Assembly: GCF_000160775.2 (NCBI RefSeq)
Contig: NZ_CM001024.1
Coordinates: forward strand, 2,346,686-2,410,685
Origin: Aeromicrobium marinum DSM 15272
GTDB taxonomy: Bacteria; Actinomycetota; Actinomycetes; Propionibacteriales; Nocardioidaceae
Direction: 5' to 3'
Length of the DNA: 64,000 bases
Both the position numbers and the translations under genes were made by a program. Shown here in pieces: positions 55,318-63,530 of the stretch. How positions within the stretch are numbered: position 1 is the first letter of the stretch; each line of letters begins with the position of its first letter. Below the pieces are notes generated by a model. The model saw only the letters and a list, made by a program, of their open reading frames with translations, was not told the DNA's origin and did not search any database.

Positions 55318-55938
55318 TCAGGGCAGGAGGGTCTGGCCGGAGAGGATGCGCACCAGCTGCTCGAGCCGGATGTCCTCGTGCTCGGGGTGTCCGTGGACGA
55401 CAGACACGAGGGCCTCCCCGTCGAGCAGGTGCACAATGCTGAGCAGGAGGGTGTCGAGCTCGTCGGGCGGCAGCGCCCCGGCGACCGGCATGGTGCGGCC
55501 GATCTCCATGATCTCGCGGTGGTACCGCTCGGTGAGCGGGGCGAGCTTCTCGCGCAGGGCGGCGTCGGTGCGCGCGGCCACGAGCAGCTCGTACCAGGCC
55601 GCGTTGATCGGGGCCCGGCACGCCCGGCGGAGCAGCACCAGACCGTCGTGCAACGTCACCTCCGACAAGGCCTCGAGTCCCTCGCGGAACTGGTCGAACT
55701 GCCGGGACCGGACCTCGTCGGCTGCCGCGACGATGACGTCGAGCCGGGAGTCGAAGTGTCGGAACAGACCGCCCGTGGACACCCCCGCGTGCCGACAGAT
55801 CTCGGCCGTCGTCGTGCGGGCGTACCCGACCTCGCCCAACAGGTGGACCGCCGCGTCGACCAGCGCGCCCATGGTGCTGGCGCGCCGTTGCGCCTGGGTG
55901 CGACGCGGCGGTGCTGCCGAGGGCGAGGTCGAGGTCAT
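55318..55938 (-). CDS. TetR family regulator of the amidohydrolase operon
   Basis: A 206-residue regulator with an N-terminal helix-turn-helix (TTTAEICRHAGVSTGGLFRHFDSRLDV, about 42-68) and a helical effector domain. ATG at 55936-55938 overlaps the amidohydrolase stop (ATGA), so regulator and enzyme are cotranscribed. It probably binds the AACATAG/CTATGTT palindrome upstream of the operon and controls its own level. Confidence 0.88.
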   Translation of the reverse strand: MTSTSPSAAPPRRTQAQRRASTMGALVDAAVHLLGEVGYARTTTAEICRHAGVSTGGLFRHFDSRLDVIVAAADEVRSRQFDQFREGLEALSEVTLHDGLVLLRRACRAPINAAWYELLVAARTDAALREKLAPLTERYHREIMEIGRTMPVAGALPPDELDTLLLSIVHLLDGEALVSVVHGHPEHEDIRLEQLVRILSGQTLLP

Positions 55939-57758
55939 GCCCCCGAGGGTGCCATCACCGGTGTATCGGTTGGCGCCCCGGACAGTCGGCGGACCGCCGA
56001 GACGGTGCCGCGCGGCTCGTCGGCCCGCAAAAACCGGCCCGTGCCCAGCGTCGTGCCGTAGCCGGGGGCGAACTCCCCGCCCGACCAGACGACCTCGCCG
56101 GACACGATCGTGGCCGCGACCGCGGCGTCGTTGCGGTTGACCATGCGGCTCATGCCGCCGAACTCCGGCATCACAGCCTCGTGGTAGTCGTCGACGCTGC
56201 CGTCCAGACCGGCCGGGTCGATGACGGTGATGTCCGCGCGGTCGCCGACCCGGATCCGGCCCGCGTCGAGACCGTAGAAGTCCCCGAGCTCGCCCGTGAG
56301 CTTGTACACCGCCTTCTCGACGGTCATGAACGGCTTCGGCTTGGCCTGGGCGGCGTGCACCCGGTTCATCAGCCGCACCCCGAAGTTGTAGAACGCCATG
56401 TTGCGCAGGTGCGCACCCGCGTCGGAGAACCCGATGGTGATCCCGTGCCGGTTGATGAGCGAGTCCTGGACCTCGGGCCGCGTGTTGGCGATGTTGGTCT
56501 TCCACCGCAGGTCGGTGCCGTGCTCGACCACGAGGTCGAGGTAGCAGTCGACGGGGTGGACGTCACGGTCGCGCGCGACGTCGCCGATCATGCGGCCCAC
56601 CAGGGAGGCGTCGGGGCACTCGGTGATCTCGGCGTCGTCGAAGTCGCGGTGCCAGACCCGCGGGCTGAACCGCTTGTCGAAGTCGGCCCGGAACCAGCGC
56701 CGGTACGCCTCGTCGGAGAGCAGGTCGTTGCGACCCATCTCCTCCCGCAGGTGCAGCGCCTCACGGCCCGAGCCGAACTCCTCGAAGACCACGAGGTCGA
56801 TGCCGTCGGCCCACACCCGGAACGTCGTGGGTAGGTGCTGCCAGGTGAACCGGCCGCGGCCGAGCTGGTTGGCGATGCGCGCCAGGGGGCCGAAGATGCG
56901 CTGCACCCACGGCTCGGCCTTGGTGTCGGCGGCCGCCAGCAGCGAGACCCGCAGCGACTTGCGGAACAGGCCCATCGAGGTGGTGAGGTAGAAGGCGATG
57001 TCGTACTTCTTGTTGAGGTTCGGCACACCCTGCAGCACCCGGTCGCGGCGTCGCAGCACGCGACTGAGCCGGCGGAACTCCTTCCAGCTGGAGTACGTCG
57101 ACGGCAGCGAGCGGGACCGGTACCGGTCCCCGTCGAGCTTGTCCCACGGGTTGGTCATCGTGGAGATGCCGAGGAACCCGGCGTCGAGGGCCTCCTCGAG
57201 ACGGCGCTCGATCTCGACCATCTCGGCGCGGCTGGCGCGGTGGCTCGGGTCGGTGGAGCGGCCGAGGCCCATCACGCTGGCGCGGACGTCGGAGTGGCCG
57301 AGGAACGATGCCACGTGCGGACCCAGCGGCAGCTGCTCGAGGGCATCGACCCATCCCTGCGGCGTGCTCCAGGTCTTGGCCTCCTCCAGGGCGGTGAGGA
57401 CGTGGGCCCGCGGCAGGGCCTCGACCCGACTGAACAGGTCGGCCGCGTCGAGCGGGGTGGAGTACACGGTGGAGAGCGAGCAGTTGCCGACCAGCACGGT
57501 GGTGACGCCGTGCCGCACCGACTCGTTCAGGCCCGGGGCGACCTGCACCTCGGCGTCGTAGTGGGTGTGGGTGTCGACGAACCCGGGCATGACCCACCGG
57601 CCGGTGGCGTCGACGACGCGGGTGGTGGGCCCGGCCTCCAGGCGTGCCTCGACCGCGACGACACGACCGTCGCGGACCCCGAGGTCGGCGACGCGACCCG
57701 GCGCGCCCGTCCCGTCGTAGTAGGTGCCTCCGCGCACCAGAAGATCGAAATCGCTCAT
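55935..57758 (-). CDS. Amidohydrolase, D-aminoacylase-like
   Basis: A 607-residue metal-dependent hydrolase of the amidohydrolase 3 group. The metal motif HTHYDAE (His64, His66, Asp68) matches N-acyl-D-amino-acid deacylases, and the C-terminal GDRADITVIDP is the usual return strand. At 607 residues it is longer than typical D-aminoacylases (about 480), with inserts near 230-330. The substrate is therefore open: N-acyl-D-amino acids or other cyclic amides. ATG at 57756-57758 follows AGGAG. Confidence 0.85.
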   Translation of the reverse strand: MSDFDLLVRGGTYYDGTGAPGRVADLGVRDGRVVAVEARLEAGPTTRVVDATGRWVMPGFVDTHTHYDAEVQVAPGLNESVRHGVTTVLVGNCSLSTVYSTPLDAADLFSRVEALPRAHVLTALEEAKTWSTPQGWVDALEQLPLGPHVASFLGHSDVRASVMGLGRSTDPSHRASRAEMVEIERRLEEALDAGFLGISTMTNPWDKLDGDRYRSRSLPSTYSSWKEFRRLSRVLRRRDRVLQGVPNLNKKYDIAFYLTTSMGLFRKSLRVSLLAAADTKAEPWVQRIFGPLARIANQLGRGRFTWQHLPTTFRVWADGIDLVVFEEFGSGREALHLREEMGRNDLLSDEAYRRWFRADFDKRFSPRVWHRDFDDAEITECPDASLVGRMIGDVARDRDVHPVDCYLDLVVEHGTDLRWKTNIANTRPEVQDSLINRHGITIGFSDAGAHLRNMAFYNFGVRLMNRVHAAQAKPKPFMTVEKAVYKLTGELGDFYGLDAGRIRVGDRADITVIDPAGLDGSVDDYHEAVMPEFGGMSRMVNRNDAAVAATIVSGEVVWSGGEFAPGYGTTLGTGRFLRADEPRGTVSAVRRLSGAPTDTPVMAPSGA

Positions 57759-57787
57759 GTGACTCTCCTCACGTCTCGGCCGAGAGT

Positions 57788-57815
57788 AACATAGAGAGCG
57801 CTCGCTCGCTATGTT
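57788..57815. promoter_or_regulatory. Operator of the amidohydrolase-TetR operon
   Basis: Arms AACATAG (57788-57794) and CTATGTT (57809-57815) flank a 14-base GC-rich core containing GAGCGCTC. It overlaps the stop codon of the upstream Pab fusion gene and lies 30 bases before the amidohydrolase start. Confidence 0.6.
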
Positions 57816-60493
57816 GTGCGGGAGAGGAACGTGGCCAGCATCTCGTGGCCGTGCCGGGTCAGGATCGACTCCGGGTGCATCTGCACCCCCTCGACCGGGT
57901 GCACCCGGTGCCGCAGGCCCATGACGACCCCTCCGGCCGTGCGTGCGGTGACCTCCAGCTCCGGCGGCACGCTGTCCGGATCGACGACGAGCGAGTGGTA
58001 GCGGGCCGCGACGAACGGGGACGGCAGGCCGGCGAAGACCCCCCGACCCTCGTGGTGCACCAGCGATGGTTTGCCGTGCACCACCCGGTCGGCCCGGACG
58101 ACCTGGGCTCCGTGCACGGCAGCGACGACCTGGTGTCCGAGGCACACCCCGAGCGTCGGGGTCGTGGGGCCGAGCCGCCGGACCACGTCGGCGCTGATGC
58201 CGGCGTCGGCCGGTCCGCCGGGGCCGGGAGAGATCACGACGTGGGTGAGCTGCCCCGCCGCGCGGCGGGCGATCAGGTCGCCCACGTCGACCGCGTCGTT
58301 GCGCACCACGGTGGTGCCGGCGCCCAGCTCGCCCACGTACTGCACGAGGTTGTGCACGAACGAGTCGTAGTTGTCGATGAACAGCACCTGCGGCGGTGAG
58401 CCGGCCGTCCGCGGCGGCCGACCGCTCACCTCGGCCGCGACCCGTCCCGACCCGAGTCCGCGGTCACCGACCCGGCCGGCGAGGTGCGCGGTGAGCGGCC
58501 CCGGCGCCCACCGGCCGACCCCGTCGACCGAGGAGATGGGCACCACCCCGCGCAGCGCGTTGGCGACGAACACCTCGCTGGCCGCTGCGAGGTCGGCCGT
58601 GGTGAGGCGGTGCTGGTGCACCGGGATCGCCGAGGCCTGCAACGACTCCACGACCCGGGCCCGCATGGTGCCGGGCAGGATCCGCCCGTCGAGCGCCGGC
58701 GTGTGCACCCCGTCGTCGAGCACGCAGAAGACCGAGGCGCGGGCCGTCTCGAGCACGCTGCCGTCGTCGTCGATCAGCAGCAGGTCGCGCCCCGGCTCGA
58801 CCGGTCCGAACGCGTCGCGGTCGCGCCACTTGTGCTGCCCCCACCCTCCGCCGACGATGCGGGGCCGCAGCGACCAGGTGGACGGCTCGGCGACCAGCGG
58901 GGCGACGGTCAGGCTGACCGCCACGTCACCCTGCCCGGGGACGGCGTCGATGCGCAGCCGGTGCCGACCCTGAAGTCCTGCGACCTTGCGTCGCACCGCC
59001 GCCTCGAGCCCGGGCCGCACGGTCCGCCCGTGCAGGGTGCGCACGCTGGCGTCGAGCCGGGCCAGATGGGCCTGGAGGTCGACGGCGCGGTCGTCGACCA
59101 CCAGCAACGTCTCGAAGACGCCCGCACCGCGGTGGCGTGGTGGCGGGTCCGGTGGGTGGTCGGCAGGGGCCGGCGGGTCGACACCGAAGTCGGCCAGGCT
59201 GCCACCGATGGCCTCGACGAGCGGACGGGCCTTCACCAGACACTCGGCGAGCTCGGCCTCCGGGGTGGAGTCGGCCACGATCCCGCCGCCGACCCCGAGC
59301 CAGACGCGGTGACCGTCGCCGTCGGCAGCGAACTCGAAGGTGCGGATGGCCACGTTGAGCTCGAGTCCTGCCGCCGCGCTGACGTGGCCGATCGCACCGG
59401 TGTAGGCCTCGCGACCGGTGCTCTCGAGCTCGGCGACGATCGTCTGCGCGCTGACCTTCGGTGCCCCGGTGACCGACCCCGGCGGGAACGTGGCGCGCAA
59501 CAGGGCCTCGTCGTCGACCCCCGGCACGAGGCGACCGACGACGTCGGACACCAGGTGCCACACCGCATGCCGTTCGGCCCGCGCGATCGCCGGGACCCGC
59601 ACGGACCCCGGGACGCAGACCCGACCCAGGTCGTTGCGCATCAGGTCGACGATCATGACGTTCTCGGCCCGGTCCTTCGTCGACGCGACCAGCTCGGCCG
59701 GGTCGGTGTCAAGATGGGCCGTGCCCTTGATGGGCGACGTCAGCACCTCGTGCCCGGTCCTGCGCAGGAACAGCTCGGGCGAGAAGCTCGCGACCGCACC
59801 GCCGGGCCAGGCGACGTAGGCGGCGTAGGCGGGGGCCAGCCGGTCGACGCCGGCGCAGAACACGTCGAGCGGGTCACCCGTGAGCCGCGCGTCGAGCCGC
59901 AGGCACAGGTTGGCCTGGAAGATGTCCCCCGCGACGATCCGTTCGACCGTCGCCGCGACCGCCCGGCGGTGCGCGTCGGGCCCCGGGACCATCGCGAACT
60001 CCCCCACCGTGGTGGGGGCGCGGGTGGGCGTCTGCAGTGCCGGCAGCAGGTCGTCGACCCACCGTCGCAGCTCGTCCGGCGGACACAGACCCTCCGCCCA
60101 CCAGACCCCGTCGGTGAGCCGCAGGACCCGGTCGTAGAAGCCCACGACCGCGTCGGGCTGGGGTACGGGCCGGGGCGGGGCGTCCGGCAACCGTTCGAGG
60201 TGGTGCCCCAACCGGTAGCCCCACCAGCCGATCCACCCCCCGCCGAAGGCCCCGGGCGAGGCCGGGCCCGGCAGGCTCACCTCGAACGCGTGTGCCGGGT
60301 CGAGCTCGGCCACCGGGTCCATCGCCACGAGCGCCTCGCCGTGGTGCCAGGCGCCCACCAGCGCGACCAGCCGCCGGCGTCCGCGCAGCGCGCGGAGGAC
60401 GTCGGTGGCGTCCTGGCGCAGCTCGAGCCGCAGCCGGACCGGTTCAGCGGGAGCCGGGGTCGTTCTCGTCAATGACCTGGGCTCCGAGCTCAC
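57809..60493 (-). CDS. pabB: Trifunctional aminodeoxychorismate synthase/lyase (PabB-PabC-PabA)
   Basis: An 894-residue fusion that should make p-aminobenzoate from chorismate and glutamine in one chain. PabB (about 1-445): chorismate-binding IVAGDIFQANLC and SPIKGTAH, TFPPGSVTGAPK. PabC (about 460-665): class IV aminotransferase fold with the PLP lysine in GQHKWRDRDA (about 554). PabA (about 702-894): VLFIDNYDSFVHNL, nucleophile in GVCLGHQ (about 783), and VQMHPES. The start is GTG at 60493 or TTG at 60472; both overlap dnaX. Two- and three-domain fusions exist in this family, but this order is uncommon in my knowledge. Confidence 0.9.
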   Translation of the reverse strand: MSSEPRSLTRTTPAPAEPVRLRLELRQDATDVLRALRGRRRLVALVGAWHHGEALVAMDPVAELDPAHAFEVSLPGPASPGAFGGGWIGWWGYRLGHHLERLPDAPPRPVPQPDAVVGFYDRVLRLTDGVWWAEGLCPPDELRRWVDDLLPALQTPTRAPTTVGEFAMVPGPDAHRRAVAATVERIVAGDIFQANLCLRLDARLTGDPLDVFCAGVDRLAPAYAAYVAWPGGAVASFSPELFLRRTGHEVLTSPIKGTAHLDTDPAELVASTKDRAENVMIVDLMRNDLGRVCVPGSVRVPAIARAERHAVWHLVSDVVGRLVPGVDDEALLRATFPPGSVTGAPKVSAQTIVAELESTGREAYTGAIGHVSAAAGLELNVAIRTFEFAADGDGHRVWLGVGGGIVADSTPEAELAECLVKARPLVEAIGGSLADFGVDPPAPADHPPDPPPRHRGAGVFETLLVVDDRAVDLQAHLARLDASVRTLHGRTVRPGLEAAVRRKVAGLQGRHRLRIDAVPGQGDVAVSLTVAPLVAEPSTWSLRPRIVGGGWGQHKWRDRDAFGPVEPGRDLLLIDDDGSVLETARASVFCVLDDGVHTPALDGRILPGTMRARVVESLQASAIPVHQHRLTTADLAAASEVFVANALRGVVPISSVDGVGRWAPGPLTAHLAGRVGDRGLGSGRVAAEVSGRPPRTAGSPPQVLFIDNYDSFVHNLVQYVGELGAGTTVVRNDAVDVGDLIARRAAGQLTHVVISPGPGGPADAGISADVVRRLGPTTPTLGVCLGHQVVAAVHGAQVVRADRVVHGKPSLVHHEGRGVFAGLPSPFVAARYHSLVVDPDSVPPELEVTARTAGGVVMGLRHRVHPVEGVQMHPESILTRHGHEMLATFLSRTT

Positions 60494-62483
60494 GGGACAG
60501 CAGCTGCTCGATGTCGGCGTCGGACTCCTGCAGCACCGGATCGCCCGGGTCGGCGGCGTCGTCGGTCTCCTCGCGGGTGGGTGCCGGACGGGTCATCGCC
60601 TCGCGGACCGAGTCCGGGGCCCGGCCCGTGGTGCGCGGCGCGGCCGGCTCGGCCGGAGCAGCCGGCGCGGAGGGTCGGATCTGGTCGCCCGCCGACGGGT
60701 CGACGATGGTCTCGATGCGCCAGGAGACGCCCAGCACCTCGTGAAGGGCCTTCTGGACGTACTCGTGCGACCGGCTGTTGGTGAACGACTCGCGGGCCCC
60801 GGCATTGACGAGCGCGATGGTGAGGACGTCACCGTCCAGCGCCGAGACGTGGGCGTTCTGACTGAGCAGGATCCACGCGAACCGGCGCAGACCCTGGACG
60901 ACGGCGAGGACCTCGGGCCACAGGCGTCGGACGTCGGCCACGGTGAGGGACCCGGGCGCGGCGGCGGGGTCAGGGGTGGGGTCGGGCTCGGGGGTGGTTT
61001 CGGGCTCGGGGGTGGTTTCGGGCTCGGGGGTGGTTTCGGGCTCGGGGGTGGTTTCGGGCTCGGGGGTGGTTTCGGGCTCGGGGGTGGTTTCGGGCTCGGG
61101 GGTGGTTTCGAGGCCGCTCGTTCCTCGCGGCGCCTCAACCACCGGGGGCTCGGGCTCCGCCTCAACCACCGGGGGGTCGGGCTCGGGGGTGGGCTCGGGG
61201 GCGGGTGTGGTTTCGAGGCCGCTCGTTCCTCGCGGCACCTCAACCACCGGGGGGGCGGGCTGCGCCTCGACCGCCGGGGGGGCGGGCTGGGGTGCGGGGG
61301 CGGCGGGAGCCCCGCCGGCATCGAGGCGGCGTTCGATGCGGTCGAGCCGGGCGGCGTGGCCCTCACTCGTGTGGTCGGCACCGGGCACGAGGATGCGGGC
61401 GCACAACAGCTCCAGCAGCAGGCGCGGGGCCGTCGCCCCACGGAACTCCGTGAGGGCGGCGTCGATGTGGTCGGCGATCCGCACGAGCTCCGCGGGCCCG
61501 AACCCGGCAGCCTGCGCCTGCAGCCGCTCGGTGCGGTCGGCCGGCAGGTCGAGCAGCCCGACCTCGACGGCGGTCGGCACGGCCCGCAGCACCACGAGGT
61601 CTCGTAGCCGCTGGAGGAGATCCTCGGTGAACCGGCGCGGGTCCTGCCCGGACTCGATGACCTTGTCGACCACGCCGAACACCGTGCGCGCGTCGGTGGC
61701 GGCGAACGCGTCGACGATCTCGTCGAGCAACGAGTCCGGGGTGTACCCCAGCAGCTGGACGGCGAGGTCGTACGTGACCCCCTGCGGCCCCGCACCGCCG
61801 AGCAGCTGGTCGAGGACGCTGAGCGTGTCGCGCACCGAGCCGCCGCCCGCGCGCACCACCAGCGGCAGCGCGGCGGTGTCGAGGGTGACCTGCTCGGCGC
61901 TGCACAGCTGCAGCAGGTAGTCCCCGAGGGTCTTGGGCGGCACGAGCCGGAAGGGGTAGTGGTGGGTGCGCGACCGGATGGTGCCGATGACCTTGTCGGG
62001 CTCGGTGGTGGCGAAGATGAACTTGAGGTGCGGCGGCGGCTCCTCGACCAGTTTCAGCAGCGCGTTGAAGCCCTGCGGGGAGACCATGTGGGCCTCGTCG
62101 ATGATGTAGACCTTGTACCGGCTGCTGACCGGGGCGAAGAACGCCCGCTCGCGCAGGTCGCGGGCGTCGTCGACACCACCGTGGCTGGCCGCGTCGATCT
62201 CGATGACGTCGACGCTGCCGGGTCCGCCGCGGGCGAGGTCGCGACAGCTCTGGCACTCGCCGCACGGGTCGGACACCGGAGCCTGCTCGCAGTTGAGGGC
62301 GCGGGCCAGGATGCGGGCGCTGGTGGTCTTGCCGCAGCCGCGCGGGCCGCTGAACAGGTAGGCGTGGTTGACCCGGTTGGCGGCGAGCGCGTGTCGCAGG
62401 GGGTCGGTGACGTGCTCCTGCCCGATGACCTCGGCGAAGGTCTCCGGCCGGTAGCGGCGGTACAGCGCGAGGGGGGCGTCCAC
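60444..62483 (-). CDS. dnaX: DNA polymerase III subunits gamma and tau
   Basis: Loads the sliding clamp and links the polymerases at the fork. Of 679 residues: Walker A GPRGCGKT (46-53), zinc cysteines 65, 74, 77 and 80, Walker B DEAHM, and domain III to about 370. Residues about 390-530 are Pro/Glu-rich: two copies of PRGTSGLETTP and six of PEPETT, encoded by REP-like elements and an 18-base minisatellite. A C-terminal tau-type domain follows. No A-rich slippery site for gamma frameshifting was seen. GTG start, leaderless (TAGGCT). Confidence 0.95.
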   Translation of the reverse strand: MDAPLALYRRYRPETFAEVIGQEHVTDPLRHALAANRVNHAYLFSGPRGCGKTTSARILARALNCEQAPVSDPCGECQSCRDLARGGPGSVDVIEIDAASHGGVDDARDLRERAFFAPVSSRYKVYIIDEAHMVSPQGFNALLKLVEEPPPHLKFIFATTEPDKVIGTIRSRTHHYPFRLVPPKTLGDYLLQLCSAEQVTLDTAALPLVVRAGGGSVRDTLSVLDQLLGGAGPQGVTYDLAVQLLGYTPDSLLDEIVDAFAATDARTVFGVVDKVIESGQDPRRFTEDLLQRLRDLVVLRAVPTAVEVGLLDLPADRTERLQAQAAGFGPAELVRIADHIDAALTEFRGATAPRLLLELLCARILVPGADHTSEGHAARLDRIERRLDAGGAPAAPAPQPAPPAVEAQPAPPVVEVPRGTSGLETTPAPEPTPEPDPPVVEAEPEPPVVEAPRGTSGLETTPEPETTPEPETTPEPETTPEPETTPEPETTPEPETTPEPDPTPDPAAAPGSLTVADVRRLWPEVLAVVQGLRRFAWILLSQNAHVSALDGDVLTIALVNAGARESFTNSRSHEYVQKALHEVLGVSWRIETIVDPSAGDQIRPSAPAAPAEPAAPRTTGRAPDSVREAMTRPAPTREETDDAADPGDPVLQESDADIEQLLSRELGAQVIDENDPGSR
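60979..61104. repeat. dnaX: 18-bp minisatellite in dnaX
   Basis: About six to seven units of GGTTTCGGGCTCGGGGGT in 18-base steps encode (PEPETT)6 on the minus strand. The unit resembles the end of the adjacent palindromic element (GGTGGTTTCGAGGC). Confidence 0.9.
61101..61145. repeat. dnaX: REP-like element inside dnaX, copy 1
   Basis: GGTGGTTTCGAGGC ... GCCTCAACCACC; the same ends as the intergenic palindrome at 25303-25352. Encodes VVEAPRGTSGLETTP. A further half copy lies at 61157-61174. Confidence 0.8.
61206..61250. repeat. dnaX: REP-like element inside dnaX, copy 2
   Basis: TGTGGTTTCGAGGC ... ACCTCAACCACCGG; one base of the core differs from copy 1. Encodes VVEVPRGTSGLETTP. Confidence 0.8.
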
Positions 62484-62489
62484 CCCGGC

Positions 62490-62495
62490 AGCCTA
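62490..62495 (-). promoter_or_regulatory. dnaX: -10 box of leaderless dnaX
   Basis: TAGGCT on the minus strand ends six bases before the GTG start at 62483. Confidence 0.6.
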
Positions 62496-62558
62496 GCGAC
62501 CGGGACGGACAGGGCCCACCGCCCTGGTCCGGCCCCCGGCAGGGTCCACACTGGCGGG

Positions 62559-63524
62559 GTGAGCCTGGACCTGCCGACCCTGGACCGTGCCCGTGCCGTC
62601 GTGGCCCGGCACTTCGGACCCACTCCCCAGCACGAGTGGCCGCTGCTGGGCCGCGCCCTCGGCGCGACGGCGTGGGTCAAGCACGAGAACCAGACCCCCA
62701 CCGGCGCGTTCAAGGTGCGCGGCGGCCTCGTCTACGTCGAGCGGTTGCGGCGGGAGCGACCCCGGGTCCGCGGCATCGTCTCGGCGACCCGTGGCAACCA
62801 CGGACAGTCGCTCGCGTGGGCCGGCCGCCAGGCGGGCCTCGAGGTGGTCATCGTCGTGCCCCACGGCAACAGCCCCGACAAGAACGCCGCGATGGAGGCG
62901 TTCGGGGCCGAGCTGGTGGTGCACGGGCACGACTTCCAGGAGGCGGCCGAGCACTCCGCCGAGCTCGCGGCCGAGCGCGGACTCGAGGCCGTGCCCCCCT
63001 TCCATCCCGACCTCGTCGCCGGTGTCGCGACCTACGCCGCCGAGTTCCTCGTCGCGGCGCCCTTCGACACCGTCTACGTGCCGGTCGGGATGGGCTCGGG
63101 CATCAGCGGCCTGATCGCCGTGCGCGACCTGCTGGGCCTGCCGACCGAGATCGTCGGCGTCGTGAGCGAGGCGGCGCCGGCCACGGCGCGGTCCTTCGCC
63201 GCCGGCACCGTCACGCCGGCCGATGCGTCGACCTTCGTCGACGGGGTCGCGTGCCGCCGGCCCGACCCCACCGCCCTGGCCGTCATGGTGGCCGGAGCCG
63301 CGCGCATCGTCACCGTGTCCGAGGACCTCGCGGCCGACGCCATGCGCCTGGTCCTCGGCACCGTGCACCAGCTGCCCGAACCGGCGGGGTCGCTCGCCTT
63401 CGCCGGCGCGCTCGCCGAGACCGACCACATCGGCGGGTCGACCGTCGGCATGGTGCTGAGCGGCGGCAACTGCGACGCCGATCTCCTGCAGACGGTGCTG
63501 GCCGGCAGGACTCCGGCCGCCTGA
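62559..63524 (+). CDS. Threonine/serine dehydratase-like PLP enzyme
   Basis: A 321-residue fold-type II PLP enzyme that deaminates a hydroxy-amino acid. The PLP lysine is Lys52 in PTGAFKVRGG; SATRGNHGQSLAW and VPVGMGSGISGL bind substrate and phosphate. It lacks the regulatory ACT domain of biosynthetic IlvA, so it is a catabolic threonine/serine dehydratase, racemase or hydroxyaspartate type enzyme. GTG at 62559; CACACT lies six bases upstream. Divergent from dnaX. Confidence 0.9.
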   Translation: MSLDLPTLDRARAVVARHFGPTPQHEWPLLGRALGATAWVKHENQTPTGAFKVRGGLVYVERLRRERPRVRGIVSATRGNHGQSLAWAGRQAGLEVVIVVPHGNSPDKNAAMEAFGAELVVHGHDFQEAAEHSAELAAERGLEAVPPFHPDLVAGVATYAAEFLVAAPFDTVYVPVGMGSGISGLIAVRDLLGLPTEIVGVVSEAAPATARSFAAGTVTPADASTFVDGVACRRPDPTALAVMVAGAARIVTVSEDLAADAMRLVLGTVHQLPEPAGSLAFAGALAETDHIGGSTVGMVLSGGNCDADLLQTVLAGRTPAA

Positions 63525-63530
63525 CCCGCG

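Noticed and set aside
60444-62483. Programmed frameshift for the gamma subunit in dnaX
   Set aside because: No A-rich slippery heptamer was seen; the gene is GC-rich throughout.
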